A DNA stretch of 25,535 nt from Candidatus Amesbacteria bacterium RBG_19FT_COMBO_48_16 (GCA_001775555.1 MEXE01000024.1:1-25535); one strand, 5' to 3'; shown: positions 1-7,674, counted from the first letter of the stretch. Notes: generated by a model from the sequence alone, not told the origin. A program made the numbers and translations.

Positions 1-828
1 TTGGGAAAATGGGAAGATGGACGACCAGTCGGGCAAGAGAATGATTCAGGTGACAAGACAGTACTTTTAAACAGCAGCCAGATGACGGGAGGAACCAAGA
101 ATATTACCATCCCAGGTAACGATCATGGAGAAATATTGTCTAAATCTGCCGGACAACAGCAAATATTACAGCTGTTGGGGCTGGAACAACCAGGCTATGA
201 TGTAATACCGGTTAAGTGGGTGAAAACAGTGATAGTGACTGTGGCATCGCCGGTAGATTTCTCAGTCACAGACCCAGCCGGTGTCAGGTATGATCCGAGA
301 GATGGATTAGTGATCGTAGATGAAGCACCTGACGGTAATTATCAAGTGGAGCTGACAGCTATTGATCCTGGCAAGTACACGGTACATTTTGGACGTGTGG
401 GAGATAACGACTGGGCGTGGGAAACTGCCGAGGGAAGATTTGAGGAACCCGGACAAAAGAAAGACTGGTTATTTGACGTTGATTTTTCCCAGACCAGCCT
501 GGGAGCAAAACCATTGGACTCAGCTTTGGCCAGAGTGAATACGCTAGTTAAGGAAATCAAGATCAGTCAATTAGGTAAACTTAAAAAAACGGCTTTACTA
601 GCTGATTTATTAACTATAGAGTTGTTTACTAAGAACTTAAAAGGTAGGGGCGTTAAAATAACCGAGGTTAAGACGGTTTTTATGCTAATCGACGTCAGTG
701 TTAACCGGATGAAAAGCGGTTGGTTAGGTAAGGGGATCAGGGAAGAGCTGAAAGAACTCATCATCACCCAATTACGATTGACGAAGGCTGATATTGAGCA
801 GGAGTTGAGCGATAGAGGTTTATGGTAG
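1..828 (+). CDS. alpha/beta hydrolase (lipase/LCAT-like), C-terminal part, 5' truncated by window edge
   Basis: The reading frame is open from the first base, and the leading TTG is not a convincing start, so the nucleophile-serine half probably lies outside the window. The visible protein (275 residues) begins with GDKTVLLNSS (Asp about residue 18), followed by NDHGEIL (His about residue 42). In lipases of the LCAT/PGAP1 type this arrangement carries the catalytic Asp and His. A beta-rich segment (about residues 75-160, containing FSVTDPAG and GKYTVHF) looks like an Ig-like or carbohydrate-binding sandwich, and a helical, charged tail covers about residues 170-275. The likely role is an exported or surface esterase/lipase acting on lipids or glycolipids; the substrate is unknown. 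Its end overlaps the end of the convergent peptidase gene by 9 bases. The hydrolase call rests on short motifs, so it is moderate. Confidence 0.55.
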   Translation: MGKWEDGRPVGQENDSGDKTVLLNSSQMTGGTKNITIPGNDHGEILSKSAGQQQILQLLGLEQPGYDVIPVKWVKTVIVTVASPVDFSVTDPAGVRYDPRDGLVIVDEAPDGNYQVELTAIDPGKYTVHFGRVGDNDWAWETAEGRFEEPGQKKDWLFDVDFSQTSLGAKPLDSALARVNTLVKEIKISQLGKLKKTALLADLLTIELFTKNLKGRGVKITEVKTVFMLIDVSVNRMKSGWLGKGIREELKELIITQLRLTKADIEQELSDRGLW

Positions 829-1581
829 AGGTGATACAACAATCATATTTTTTTTGACTTCGGGAATGGGAATGTGATAACCGGTATGATAGTCCCGGAG
901 GGCGGTGTATAAAGTATCCTGGGGATATCGATAAAGCAAACCCCTCTTTGTTCCAGGGTCGTTAGTAATAAATTCTTGCTTTTCAGGGTCGTAACCCCTA
1001 ATAACCACCATGTGCCTTTCTGGTCCCGGGGGTGTGAAATAAGGGTTTCCCAAGAGTTGGCCATTGACTGGAGTGATAACTAAATTACCCCGACTAAGTT
1101 CATTTACAATATCAGAAATAGTGATATCCGGCTGAAATCTGGCGAAAGAATATCCAAAGAAACCTTGGATGATACGTACAACGGTATCTGCGGCGGAAAC
1201 ATCGCGGTATTCACCATAGGTATCCTGCTGGTATTTGGACGCGTCATGAATAGATTGTAAAGCCTGGGCCGGGGTAAATGTCTGACGCCTGGCCCAGGAG
1301 ACAGCCATTAGGGAAGTTGCCTCTTCACAGCCGTCCTGCTGACGATCATCATCCCAGTTCCCGAAGGGAGCCTGGGAGGTAAAGGGGACATTTGCCAGTA
1401 ACACTTCGGTGTCTTCGGAAAACGGATTGACTGAAACTGACGGTACAAGAATTGTTGGGGAAGTAACATGAACCGGGGTAGGCACAGCAAACTTGAAGGT
1501 TAACGTTTGTGAAGTACTAAAGAAGAGAATTAGTAAAACAACCGGGATAGAGAGTAGAAAGAGGAGTAGGTATTTGGACAC
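820..1581 (-). CDS. membrane-anchored or secreted C39-like cysteine peptidase
   Basis: Predicted papain-like cysteine peptidase of the Peptidase_C39_2 type, about 253 residues from a GTG start at 1581. The N-terminus is one hydrophobic segment (about residues 4-22), a signal anchor or signal peptide, followed by a Pro/Thr/Ser-rich linker. The catalytic domain shows SQAPFGNW (oxyanion Gln about 70), DGCEEA (nucleophile Cys about 85), and near the C-terminus ERHMVVIRGY (His) and NDPGT (Asn/Asp). It probably acts outside the membrane; the substrate is unknown. The open frame extends further upstream, but that extension (to 1680) is translation of the tRNA-Val gene and is not protein. The GTG lies 8 bases after the tRNA 3' end, with no Shine-Dalgarno sequence, so the gene is probably co-transcribed with the tRNA. 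The classical C39 role (bacteriocin leader cleavage within an ABC transporter) is unlikely because no transporter domain is present. Confidence 0.75.
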   Translation of the reverse strand: MSKYLLLFLLSIPVVLLILFFSTSQTLTFKFAVPTPVHVTSPTILVPSVSVNPFSEDTEVLLANVPFTSQAPFGNWDDDRQQDGCEEATSLMAVSWARRQTFTPAQALQSIHDASKYQQDTYGEYRDVSAADTVVRIIQGFFGYSFARFQPDITISDIVNELSRGNLVITPVNGQLLGNPYFTPPGPERHMVVIRGYDPEKQEFITNDPGTKRGLLYRYPQDTLYTALRDYHTGYHIPIPEVKKNMIVVSPLP

Positions 1582-1589
1582 TTTAGCAG

Positions 1590-1662
1590 TGGACGATGCA
1601 GGGCTCGAACCTGCGACCTCTGCAATGTGAATGCAGCGCTCCACCAACTGAGCTAATCGTCC
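1590..1662 (-). tRNA. tRNA-Val(CAC)
   Basis: The minus strand folds into a full cloverleaf of 73 bases. The acceptor stem GGACGAT pairs with ATCGTCC, followed by discriminator A. The D arm is GCTC/GAGC. The anticodon stem is CTGCA/TGCAG around the loop TTCACAT, giving anticodon CAC (valine, GUG codons). The T arm is GCAGG/CCTGC around TTCGAGC. There is no variable-arm extension. CCA is not encoded (the next bases are CTG), so it must be added after transcription. A promoter is visible upstream, and a peptidase gene starts 8 bases downstream. Confidence 0.95.
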
Positions 1663-1673
1663 TTTTTTTATAC

Positions 1674-1702
1674 TCGACAAATTTTAGCATAGACGGCATA
1701 AT
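1674..1702 (+). promoter_or_regulatory. lepB promoter, near-leaderless
   Basis: TCGACA (1674-1679, 5/6) and CATAAT (1697-1702, 5/6) are separated by exactly 17 bases. The lepB ATG begins 8 bases after the -10, so the transcript would start within a base or two of the start codon. No Shine-Dalgarno sequence is present, which fits a leaderless mRNA. Confidence 0.55.
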
Positions 1703-1727
1703 AGCAGTGTATGGTAAAACTTGGCAA
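1698..1727 (-). promoter_or_regulatory. promoter for tRNA-Val (and probably the C39 peptidase)
   Basis: On the minus strand, TTGCCA (1722-1727, 5/6 to the -35 consensus) is followed after 18 bases by TATTAT (1698-1703, 5/6 to the -10). A TGC directly before it makes an extended -10. The transcript would start near 1691, giving a leader of about 30 bases before the tRNA. The -10 overlaps the -10 of the divergent lepB promoter almost completely. Seen in sequence; promoter activity is inferred. Confidence 0.55.
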
Positions 1728-2289
1728 TAAGCGGGGGAATATCGCTATATTGGATGCCTTAGAACCGGTGGTATTGGCGTTTGCAGTCTTTATGATGGTG
1801 TACTTATTTTTGTTCCAACCACACAAGGTAGACGGCCGGTCGATGTACCCGAATTTCCATGATAAAGAATATATACTGACTGACAAAGTAACTTATCGCA
1901 AATCTGACCCAAAAAGGGGTGATGTGATAGTATTTCATGCTCCGCCACCATATGATAGTGACTTTATTAAAAGAATAGTCGGTATGCCCGGAGAGACAAT
2001 TTTGGTAAGGGAGGGGTTAGTGTACATAAACGGCCAGAAACTGGAGGAGATATATTTACCTAAAAATTTTGTTACTTCAGAAAAAGCATTTTTGCGTGAG
2101 GGGGTGCCCTACCGAATTCCTGATGATTACTATATTGTTTTTGGAGATAACCGCAGCTTTAGTTCTGATTCCCGTGAGTGGGGTCCAATTTCTAAAAAAG
2201 CTGTCGTGGGTAAGGCTTGGGTCAGATATTGGCCGTTAGACAAGATCGGCCTGGTTCCACATCAACAATACTCTAGTTTGCCACAATAG
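1711..2289 (+). CDS. lepB: signal peptidase I
   Basis: Type I signal peptidase (S26 family), 192 residues, which removes signal peptides from exported proteins at the outer face of the membrane. One N-terminal membrane segment (about residues 15-35) is followed by box B DGRSMYP with nucleophile Ser44, box D FIKRIVGMPGE with general-base Lys87, and box E GDNRSFSSDSREWG near residue 145. All catalytic boxes are intact, and the length matches short Gram-positive-type enzymes. The start is the ATG just after a good promoter. The 3' end overlaps the convergent parB by 17 bases, so neither gene has room for a conventional terminator between them. Confidence 0.96.
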   Translation: MVKLGNKRGNIAILDALEPVVLAFAVFMMVYLFLFQPHKVDGRSMYPNFHDKEYILTDKVTYRKSDPKRGDVIVFHAPPPYDSDFIKRIVGMPGETILVREGLVYINGQKLEEIYLPKNFVTSEKAFLREGVPYRIPDDYYIVFGDNRSFSSDSREWGPISKKAVVGKAWVRYWPLDKIGLVPHQQYSSLPQ

Positions 2290-3100
2290 AGCGGTAAATT
2301 TTTTGCAAGCGATCCTCAGTTTCGCTTTGGTTTCCTTTGAGAATTATGGTCAAACGGGTTTCTGCGCGTGACCGAGACAGACGGACTATAGTCTTTGGGT
2401 GACCTCCCAGAGCATCTTCCATCTTTTGGCGCATATTATCGATTTCTTCACTGATTTCGTGAGCCGGTCTGAATCCAACGGTCTTTGGCTTTTGACCTGC
2501 GGCAACCCTCATCTTACGGGATAATTCCTCCGCTCGGCGAACTGAACCAGATTCCTTGAGGATTATTTTATAAGCTTCTACAATAAGTTTTGGCTCATCG
2601 ATGGCCGCCAGTGCACGAGCATGACCTTCGGTAATCAAACCCGTCAATAAGCCATCCTTGAGAGCGTCAGGGAGAGTTAAAAGACGTAGGGAGTTGCTGA
2701 CGTAAGCAGGACTCTTGCTGATTCTCTGGGATATCTCACTGTTACCTAATCCAAACTCAGACATCAATCGATCGAATGCTTTTGCCCGATCTATGGGGTT
2801 TAAATCAGAACGTTGGACATTTTCCACCAAAGCCATTTCTAACATTCCTTGGGGAGAGGTCTCCTTGATGATTGCTGGGACTGTCTTAAAGCCTGCTAAC
2901 TTGGCTGCCCGCCAACGACGTTCACCGGCAATTATTTGAAAACCGGCCGGGGTTTTGGCAATTACTAGAGGTTCCAATATTCCATGTTCCCGGATAGAGT
3001 CGACAAGATCAACTAAAGATTCAGGAGTGATTATTCCCCGAGGTTGAAGAGGATTTGCCTGAAGAGATTCTATCTCTATGTCTATTACTTGTTGGTCCAT
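2273..3100 (-). CDS. parB: ParB/Spo0J-family chromosome partition protein
   Basis: Chromosome-segregation CTPase/DNA clamp of the ParB family, 275 residues. The N-terminal domain contains LQANPLQPR and the GERRWRA box (residues 59-65, the CTP-binding and ParA-contact region). It is followed by LVENVQRSDLNPIDRA and a helix-turn-helix (about 117-142, with EISQRISKSPAYVSNSLRLL) that reads parS in this family. The C-terminal region (about 215-275) would be the dimerisation part. The start ATG is 1 base after the rpmA stop, so it is translated as the last gene of the rplU-rpmA group. No parA neighbour and no canonical parS site were found in the window. Confidence 0.93.
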   Translation of the reverse strand: MDQQVIDIEIESLQANPLQPRGIITPESLVDLVDSIREHGILEPLVIAKTPAGFQIIAGERRWRAAKLAGFKTVPAIIKETSPQGMLEMALVENVQRSDLNPIDRAKAFDRLMSEFGLGNSEISQRISKSPAYVSNSLRLLTLPDALKDGLLTGLITEGHARALAAIDEPKLIVEAYKIILKESGSVRRAEELSRKMRVAAGQKPKTVGFRPAHEISEEIDNMRQKMEDALGGHPKTIVRLSRSRAETRLTIILKGNQSETEDRLQKIYRSIVAN

Positions 3101-3101
3101 A

Positions 3102-3347
3102 TTACTGGACTGAAACTAACTGTCTACCACGTTGGCGAAGGAATTTAACTTCACCACTTTTTACAGCAAAGAGAGTAAAGTCCCGACCAACTTTTACTCC
3201 CTGACCGGCATGGAAGATACTGCCTTTTTGCCGTACCAGGATATTGCCAGAAGAGACCTTCTGACCCCCAAATATCTTGACACCAAGGTGTTTACCCCGT
3301 CGATTGCCTTTTTGTCTGGTTGCACCGCCAGCTTTCGTGTGAGCCAT
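3102..3347 (-). CDS. rpmA: 50S ribosomal protein L27
   Basis: 81-residue bL27. It starts directly with MAHTKAGGATRQKGN, so it has no cleavable N-terminal extension of the Firmicutes type. The N-terminal tail reaches the peptidyl-transferase centre in known ribosomes. The core motif SGNILVRQKGSIFHAGQGVKVGRDFTLFA contains the expected RQ(R/K)G and G.nVg.GrD(h/f)TLfA patterns. It lies downstream of rplU in the usual L21-L27 pair and has a promoter of its own in the gap. Translation is probably coupled to parB, whose start follows the stop by one base. Confidence 0.97.
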   Translation of the reverse strand: MAHTKAGGATRQKGNRRGKHLGVKIFGGQKVSSGNILVRQKGSIFHAGQGVKVGRDFTLFAVKSGEVKFLRQRGRQLVSVQ

Positions 3348-3364
3348 AAATTAAATTCTATGGT

Positions 3365-3393
3365 AATTTACACATCATTTTCACGAATGTCAA
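3365..3393 (-). promoter_or_regulatory. promoter for rpmA-parB
   Basis: On the minus strand, a perfect -35 TTGACA (3388-3393) and a -10 TAAATT (3365-3370, 4/6) are 17 bases apart. The -35 overlaps the TGA stop of rplU. The predicted start near 3358 leaves a leader of about 11 bases before the rpmA ATG. Activity is inferred. Confidence 0.5.
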
Positions 3394-3749
3394 GAGGGCT
3401 TTGCGATTTTTGTCCGACTACGCGGTTTTGGGGTATTGTTTATTGAAATATTATCAATTCGGATTTTGATAAACCTGGGACGAAATCCTTTGACACGTCG
3501 GTAACGGCTTTTTGCCTTGTACGTAGAAACTCTGATTTTTTTCCCTTTGGTCTCGGCAATGATTGAAGCTGTAACTTTCGCCTGATCTATATAAGGTTGG
3601 CCGATTAAAATATTGTCCCCATCAGAAATTAGTAATACCTGATCAAATGTAAGAGTGGACCCCGGTTGGGAATTAACAGTATTTACCAAAATTTGCATAC
3701 CTGGGGAGACCAGATATTGGGACGTACCTATCTTGACAACGGCATTCAT
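3390..3749 (-). CDS. rplU: 50S ribosomal protein L21
   Basis: 119-residue bL21, a 23S rRNA-binding protein of the large subunit. Typical features are the N-terminal AVVKIGTSQYLVSPG, the TLTFDQVLLISDGDNILIGQPY strand region (the family usually has a VLLv.dgd...iG.P pattern), and the basic KAKSRYRRVKGFRPRFIKIRI segment (family: yK.KkrYrrkrGHRQ..T.vkI). Here the usual GHRQ is replaced by GFRP. A short basic tail (about residues 104-119, NNTPKPRSRTK) extends past the usual end. The stop is TGA. A good promoter lies directly upstream. Confidence 0.92.
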   Translation of the reverse strand: MNAVVKIGTSQYLVSPGMQILVNTVNSQPGSTLTFDQVLLISDGDNILIGQPYIDQAKVTASIIAETKGKKIRVSTYKAKSRYRRVKGFRPRFIKIRIDNISINNTPKPRSRTKIAKPS

Positions 3750-3757
3750 GGTTGCTA

Positions 3758-3786
3758 ATTATACTCAACCTTTAGGAAAATTGTAA
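3758..3786 (-). promoter_or_regulatory. rplU promoter, near-leaderless
   Basis: On the minus strand, a perfect -10 TATAAT (3758-3763) ends 8 bases before the rplU ATG. A weak -35, CTTACA (4/6), lies 18 bases upstream, within the 3' end of rodA. The transcript would begin about 2 bases before the start codon. No Shine-Dalgarno sequence is present. Confidence 0.5.
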
Positions 3787-4826
3787 GATCTGGACGAAAG
3801 GGAGATGGAATGTATCAATCCTAGGGTAATTGCAAGTGATAAAAGGGACGATCCTCCATAAGAAAGAAAAGGTAACGTGATACCTGTAATTGGTACCAAA
3901 CCAGAATTCATACCTATGTTAACGGCGGCTTGGAATGCTAATAATGAAGCTGCAGAGAGACAAAAAAGCGCGGCTTTTGGATCTGAAGTTTGCTGTGAAA
4001 TTCGATAAATCCTCCATAAAAGGGACAGCAAGAGTATGATGACTACTAAGGAACCGGCAAATCCTAATTCTTCAGCCAAGGAGGCAAATATAAAATCGGT
4101 ATGATGTTCAGGCAGAAAGCGGAGTTGGGACTGGGTGCCATGTCCTAGTCCGCGACCGAATAGACCGCCGGATCCTACTGCTATCAGTGACTGGATAATA
4201 TGATACCCCTGCCCAAGAGGATCCGCATACGGGTTGACGTAAGTCATGAGTCGTTGACGTTGGTAATCCTTGAGAATATATTTGTAGGCAGGAAAGAAGA
4301 GGAGTAATCCGACCAACCCAAGGGGTAAAAACTTGTAAGGTGGAACGAGAGATAAAAAGATTGTGAACCAACCTACAAATAGAACTATAGCAGACCCTAA
4401 GTCAGGTTGAAGAAATATAATGAGAAGAGGCGCAGCTAAAGCGAGGATGAGCAAGAGAATTTTTCGGGGAAGTTGTGAGGTAGCTATGATAACGAAGGTC
4501 ACCAGTAAAAACGGTTTGACTACCTCTGATGGCTGTAGAGAGAAATTTCCTAACTGAAGCCAACGTACCGCTCCTCGACTGGGAACTCCGAAAAAAAACG
4601 GTAATACTAAAAAAACTAGAGAAACAATAAATACCAGTAAATGTAATGAGAATATAATCCGGTAATCAACTAATGAAAATAAAATGAAAATAATTACGAA
4701 AACAGCAAAAAAAAGCAATTGGTTAGCCAATAATTCCGGTACTATGCTTCGCAATATAAGCAGGCCTAATAGCGAAAGACACATAGCGGGAAGAAGCAGC
4801 CAGAAATCAATGCGGGGTTTGGGCAT
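3765..4826 (-). CDS. rodA: RodA/FtsW-family SEDS peptidoglycan glycosyltransferase, probably RodA
   Basis: SEDS polymerase (353 residues, about ten membrane helices) that links lipid II into glycan strands, normally with a class B penicillin-binding protein. The motif block GSGGLFGRGLGHGTQSQL...LPEHHTDFIFASLAEELGF (about residues 215-255, with the conserved Asp near 243) and the late PFLSYGGSSLL are diagnostic. The GTQSQ...HHTDF form fits RodA better than FtsW, and a separate FtsW lies in the dcw cluster. The start ATG is 1 base after the ileS stop, so translation is probably coupled to ileS. No class B PBP or mreBCD genes are adjacent; the partner is elsewhere or is the FtsI at 14706-16391. 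Confidence 0.88.
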   Translation of the reverse strand: MPKPRIDFWLLLPAMCLSLLGLLILRSIVPELLANQLLFFAVFVIIFILFSLVDYRIIFSLHLLVFIVSLVFLVLPFFFGVPSRGAVRWLQLGNFSLQPSEVVKPFLLVTFVIIATSQLPRKILLLILALAAPLLIIFLQPDLGSAIVLFVGWFTIFLSLVPPYKFLPLGLVGLLLFFPAYKYILKDYQRQRLMTYVNPYADPLGQGYHIIQSLIAVGSGGLFGRGLGHGTQSQLRFLPEHHTDFIFASLAEELGFAGSLVVIILLLSLLWRIYRISQQTSDPKAALFCLSAASLLAFQAAVNIGMNSGLVPITGITLPFLSYGGSSLLSLAITLGLIHSISLSSRSYNFPKG

Positions 4827-4827
4827 G

Positions 4828-7629
4828 TTAAAGAAGTTCGATTTTTACTTTCTCACCTAACGAAATTTTATCCGCCAAGGTGCGTAGACGGATCTTTTCC
4901 ACCAAATCAGGGTTATCAGGAAAGGGCGCTGTGAGGTGAATTTTTTGGTCAAGCTTGGCTCCTAATGCTTTACGCAGTTCCTGAGCGGACCTGATAATTT
5001 CTCTGGCTTGACCTTCGGAAATTAGATTTGAGTCTAAGTCCAATTCCAAAGAAACGGTCAGTTCCTGTTTTTTGTTCCACTCGACTTCCTTGACATTCAC
5101 TTCATCTTTTATCAAAAAATACAGAGTCTGACTTAAGCTGGGACTACCTATACTGATTTTTCGGAGAGGTTGTCGGACTTTGATTCCTGCAGATTTGCGC
5201 TGGGATAATGCCAGTTCCACAATTTTGCGTACTACTTTCATCTGCTCTAAAATCTCCTTTTCTTTCAGGTTGAGCGATCGACCTTTTGGCCAGGCTGATA
5301 AATGTACTGATTCCTCTCCAGTTAAATTGATGTATATCGCATCCGAAACAAAAGGAACAAAGGGAGCTAGTAGTTGACAGAGATGCGTCAGAACGAAAAA
5401 CGTAGTCGTATAAAAAGATATTTTATCCGGTGAGTCCGTGGCGGAAGGACCAACCCGGTCACGGGAACGGCGGATGTACCAAGTCGATAGGTCAACCACA
5501 AACGATTCCAACTCGGAGGTTGATCCATATATGTTGTATTTATCAAGTTTATCTGTGACAGAATTAATTAATTCATACAGGCGACCAGTAATCCAAATGT
5601 CCAGAATATTTTGAACTGTTTGGGAGGTGTTTTGAGGAATCCAACTGTCGATGTTTGCGTATGTGGTAAAAAACGAATAAATATTCCATAAAATAAGAAG
5701 CAGTCTGCGATTGACCTCTTGTACCAGACCTACAGAAAAACGAAAACTTTCACCCGGAGTGACCGCAGAGTAAAAGTACCATCGCATTGCGTCCACTCCG
5801 GCTATATTTATCACTTCCCACGGGTCAACAATGTTACCTTTGGACTTGCTCATTTTATTGCCTTTTTCATCGAGGGCTAAACCAAGACAAATAACATTTT
5901 TATAAGGACTTCCATAACCAAGCAGTGTAGAAACAGCCTGTAAGGTATAAAACCACCCCCTGGTCTGGTCAATGGCTTCACAGATATAATCGGCTGGGAA
6001 ATAATTTTGGAGTTGGGATTTATTTTCAAACGGGTAATGCAATTGGGCAAACGGCATTGAACCAGAGTCGAACCAGCAGTCAAGTACAAACGGCAAGCGC
6101 TGCATTTTTCCCGGACAGGAGGCACATTCCCATGAGACAGTGTCAATATAGGGTCGGTGTAAGTCGAGCTGGGACTGGTCTTTTCCAGACGCTTCTGACA
6201 GTTCTTTTACACTTCCGATAATCCGTTCTGTACCGCAAGTATCACATCGCCAAATAGGTAACGGAGTTCCCCAATAGCGGCTACGCGACAAAGCCCAGTC
6301 ACGATTATTGTTCAACCACTCCCCCATTCTACCTTCTTTAATATGGGCAGGAATCCAATTCACGGAATTATTGTTTGCTATTAATTGATCTTTTACCGTT
6401 GTGGTTTTTAGGTACCACGAAGTCAGCGCGTAATAGAGAAGAGGAGTCCCGCAGCGCCAACAGAACGGATAGGTATGGGTGATGTCTTTCTGAATCAGAA
6501 GCAGATTTCGACTTTCTAAATCCTTGACGATTAGGGGATCTGCATTTTTGACAAACATGCCAGCAAAGGCGGTGACCTCTGCAATAAATTCTCCCTTTTC
6601 GTTTACAACGTGTTTTTTAGGTAAGTCAAACTTCTTTCCTATGTTGAAATCATCTTCCCCATACATCACAGCAGTATGAACGATACCGGTGCCTTCCTCT
6701 AAGGAGACAAAATCCGCAGGAATAACATAGTGGGCTTTTTTATCGTATTTAACAAACTCATAAAGAGGTTCGTATTCCATATTTACTAAATCTTTGCCAT
6801 CCAGGTGCTTTTTAATTTCTACCGGAGACTCGATTAAGTTAATTAATTTTTCAGCCAATATTAGCCTCTGACCTTTGTATAAAACTTCTACGTAGGTCGC
6901 TGTGGGGTGAACTGCCAGGGCAACGTTACCGGGCAAAGTCCATGGAGTAGTAGTCCAGGCTAATAAATAGGTGTTTTCCTGATGCCTGACTTTAAACTTG
7001 ACGTAAATAGACAAGTCATGTACGTCATCTTTGTAACCCAGGGCCAGCTCATGTGAAGAAAGAGAAGTACCACAGCGAGGACAGTAAGGAACTACTTTGT
7101 AGTCTTCGTACAGCAGACCCCTGTCAAAGGATTGTTTAAGAATCCACCAGGCAGATTCGATAAAGTCGTTGTTCATAGTTGCGTAACTATTTTTGATATC
7201 TATCCAAAAACCAATCCTTTCCGTCAGCCTTTCCCACTCTTCCACGTATTCAAAAACGCTTTTCCGGCAAAGCTGGCAAAACTTTTCGACTCCGTATTCT
7301 TCAATTTGGGGTTTTCCGGATATACCGAGTTTCTTTTCCACCTCTAACTCGACAGGCAAACCATGGCAATCCCAGCCTCCTTTGCGCTCACAATAATACC
7401 CTCTCATGGTTTTGAACCTCGGAATCAGGTCTTTGAAGACACGGGCTTCGACATGGTGAGAACCTGGCTTTCCGTTGGCTGTGGGGGGGCCTTCGTAAAA
7501 AATAAACCTAGATTTCCCTTTTTGCTGATTAACACTTTTGGTAAAGGTATTATTCGACTCCCAACGGTTTAATATTTCTTCTTCCAACTGAGGAAAGTTC
7601 ACCCGGGAAGAAACCGGTTTGAAAGGCAT
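4828..7629 (-). CDS. ileS: isoleucyl-tRNA synthetase
   Basis: Class Ia synthetase of 933 residues that charges tRNA-Ile. Visible parts in order: EGPPTANGKPGSHH (HIGH-equivalent at residues 56-59, here GSHH); GGWDCHGLPVE; a CPRCG zinc-type knuckle; the CP1 editing domain with LAWTTTPWTLPGNVAL and the GTGIVHTA..YGEDDF region; a second CWRCG knuckle; RDWALSRSRYWGTPLPIW followed by CDTCG and CASC; FDSGSMP; KMSKS at 592-596; and an anticodon-binding C-terminus of about 250 residues. The overall type resembles the long IleS of CPR bacteria and Chloroflexi. IleS and ValRS are related, but the sequence pattern fits IleS. Its start lies 45 bases after the small membrane protein gene. Confidence 0.95.
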   Translation of the reverse strand: MPFKPVSSRVNFPQLEEEILNRWESNNTFTKSVNQQKGKSRFIFYEGPPTANGKPGSHHVEARVFKDLIPRFKTMRGYYCERKGGWDCHGLPVELEVEKKLGISGKPQIEEYGVEKFCQLCRKSVFEYVEEWERLTERIGFWIDIKNSYATMNNDFIESAWWILKQSFDRGLLYEDYKVVPYCPRCGTSLSSHELALGYKDDVHDLSIYVKFKVRHQENTYLLAWTTTPWTLPGNVALAVHPTATYVEVLYKGQRLILAEKLINLIESPVEIKKHLDGKDLVNMEYEPLYEFVKYDKKAHYVIPADFVSLEEGTGIVHTAVMYGEDDFNIGKKFDLPKKHVVNEKGEFIAEVTAFAGMFVKNADPLIVKDLESRNLLLIQKDITHTYPFCWRCGTPLLYYALTSWYLKTTTVKDQLIANNNSVNWIPAHIKEGRMGEWLNNNRDWALSRSRYWGTPLPIWRCDTCGTERIIGSVKELSEASGKDQSQLDLHRPYIDTVSWECASCPGKMQRLPFVLDCWFDSGSMPFAQLHYPFENKSQLQNYFPADYICEAIDQTRGWFYTLQAVSTLLGYGSPYKNVICLGLALDEKGNKMSKSKGNIVDPWEVINIAGVDAMRWYFYSAVTPGESFRFSVGLVQEVNRRLLLILWNIYSFFTTYANIDSWIPQNTSQTVQNILDIWITGRLYELINSVTDKLDKYNIYGSTSELESFVVDLSTWYIRRSRDRVGPSATDSPDKISFYTTTFFVLTHLCQLLAPFVPFVSDAIYINLTGEESVHLSAWPKGRSLNLKEKEILEQMKVVRKIVELALSQRKSAGIKVRQPLRKISIGSPSLSQTLYFLIKDEVNVKEVEWNKKQELTVSLELDLDSNLISEGQAREIIRSAQELRKALGAKLDQKIHLTAPFPDNPDLVEKIRLRTLADKISLGEKVKIELL

Positions 7630-7635
7630 ACGGTA

Positions 7636-7664
7636 ATTTTAACAACTTTGAAGCTGTCTGGCTA
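7636..7664 (-). promoter_or_regulatory. possible ileS promoter
   Basis: On the minus strand, TAGCCA (7659-7664, 4/6) and TAAAAT (7636-7641, 5/6) are 17 bases apart in the 45-bp gap before ileS. The -10 ends 6 bases before the ATG. It is weaker than the lepB and rplU examples, and the region is AT-rich, so it may be chance. Confidence 0.3.
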
Positions 7665-7674
7665 TGAGTGACCA

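Noticed and set aside
1663..1669. Run of seven T next to the tRNA as a terminator
   Set aside because: It is on the plus strand, while the tRNA and peptidase are on the minus strand and the run lies upstream of the tRNA; no plus-strand gene ends there.
1582..1680. 33-residue N-terminal extension of the C39 peptidase frame
   Set aside because: It is a translation of the tRNA-Val gene; the hydrophobic signal segment begins right after the GTG at 1581, which is a more sensible start.
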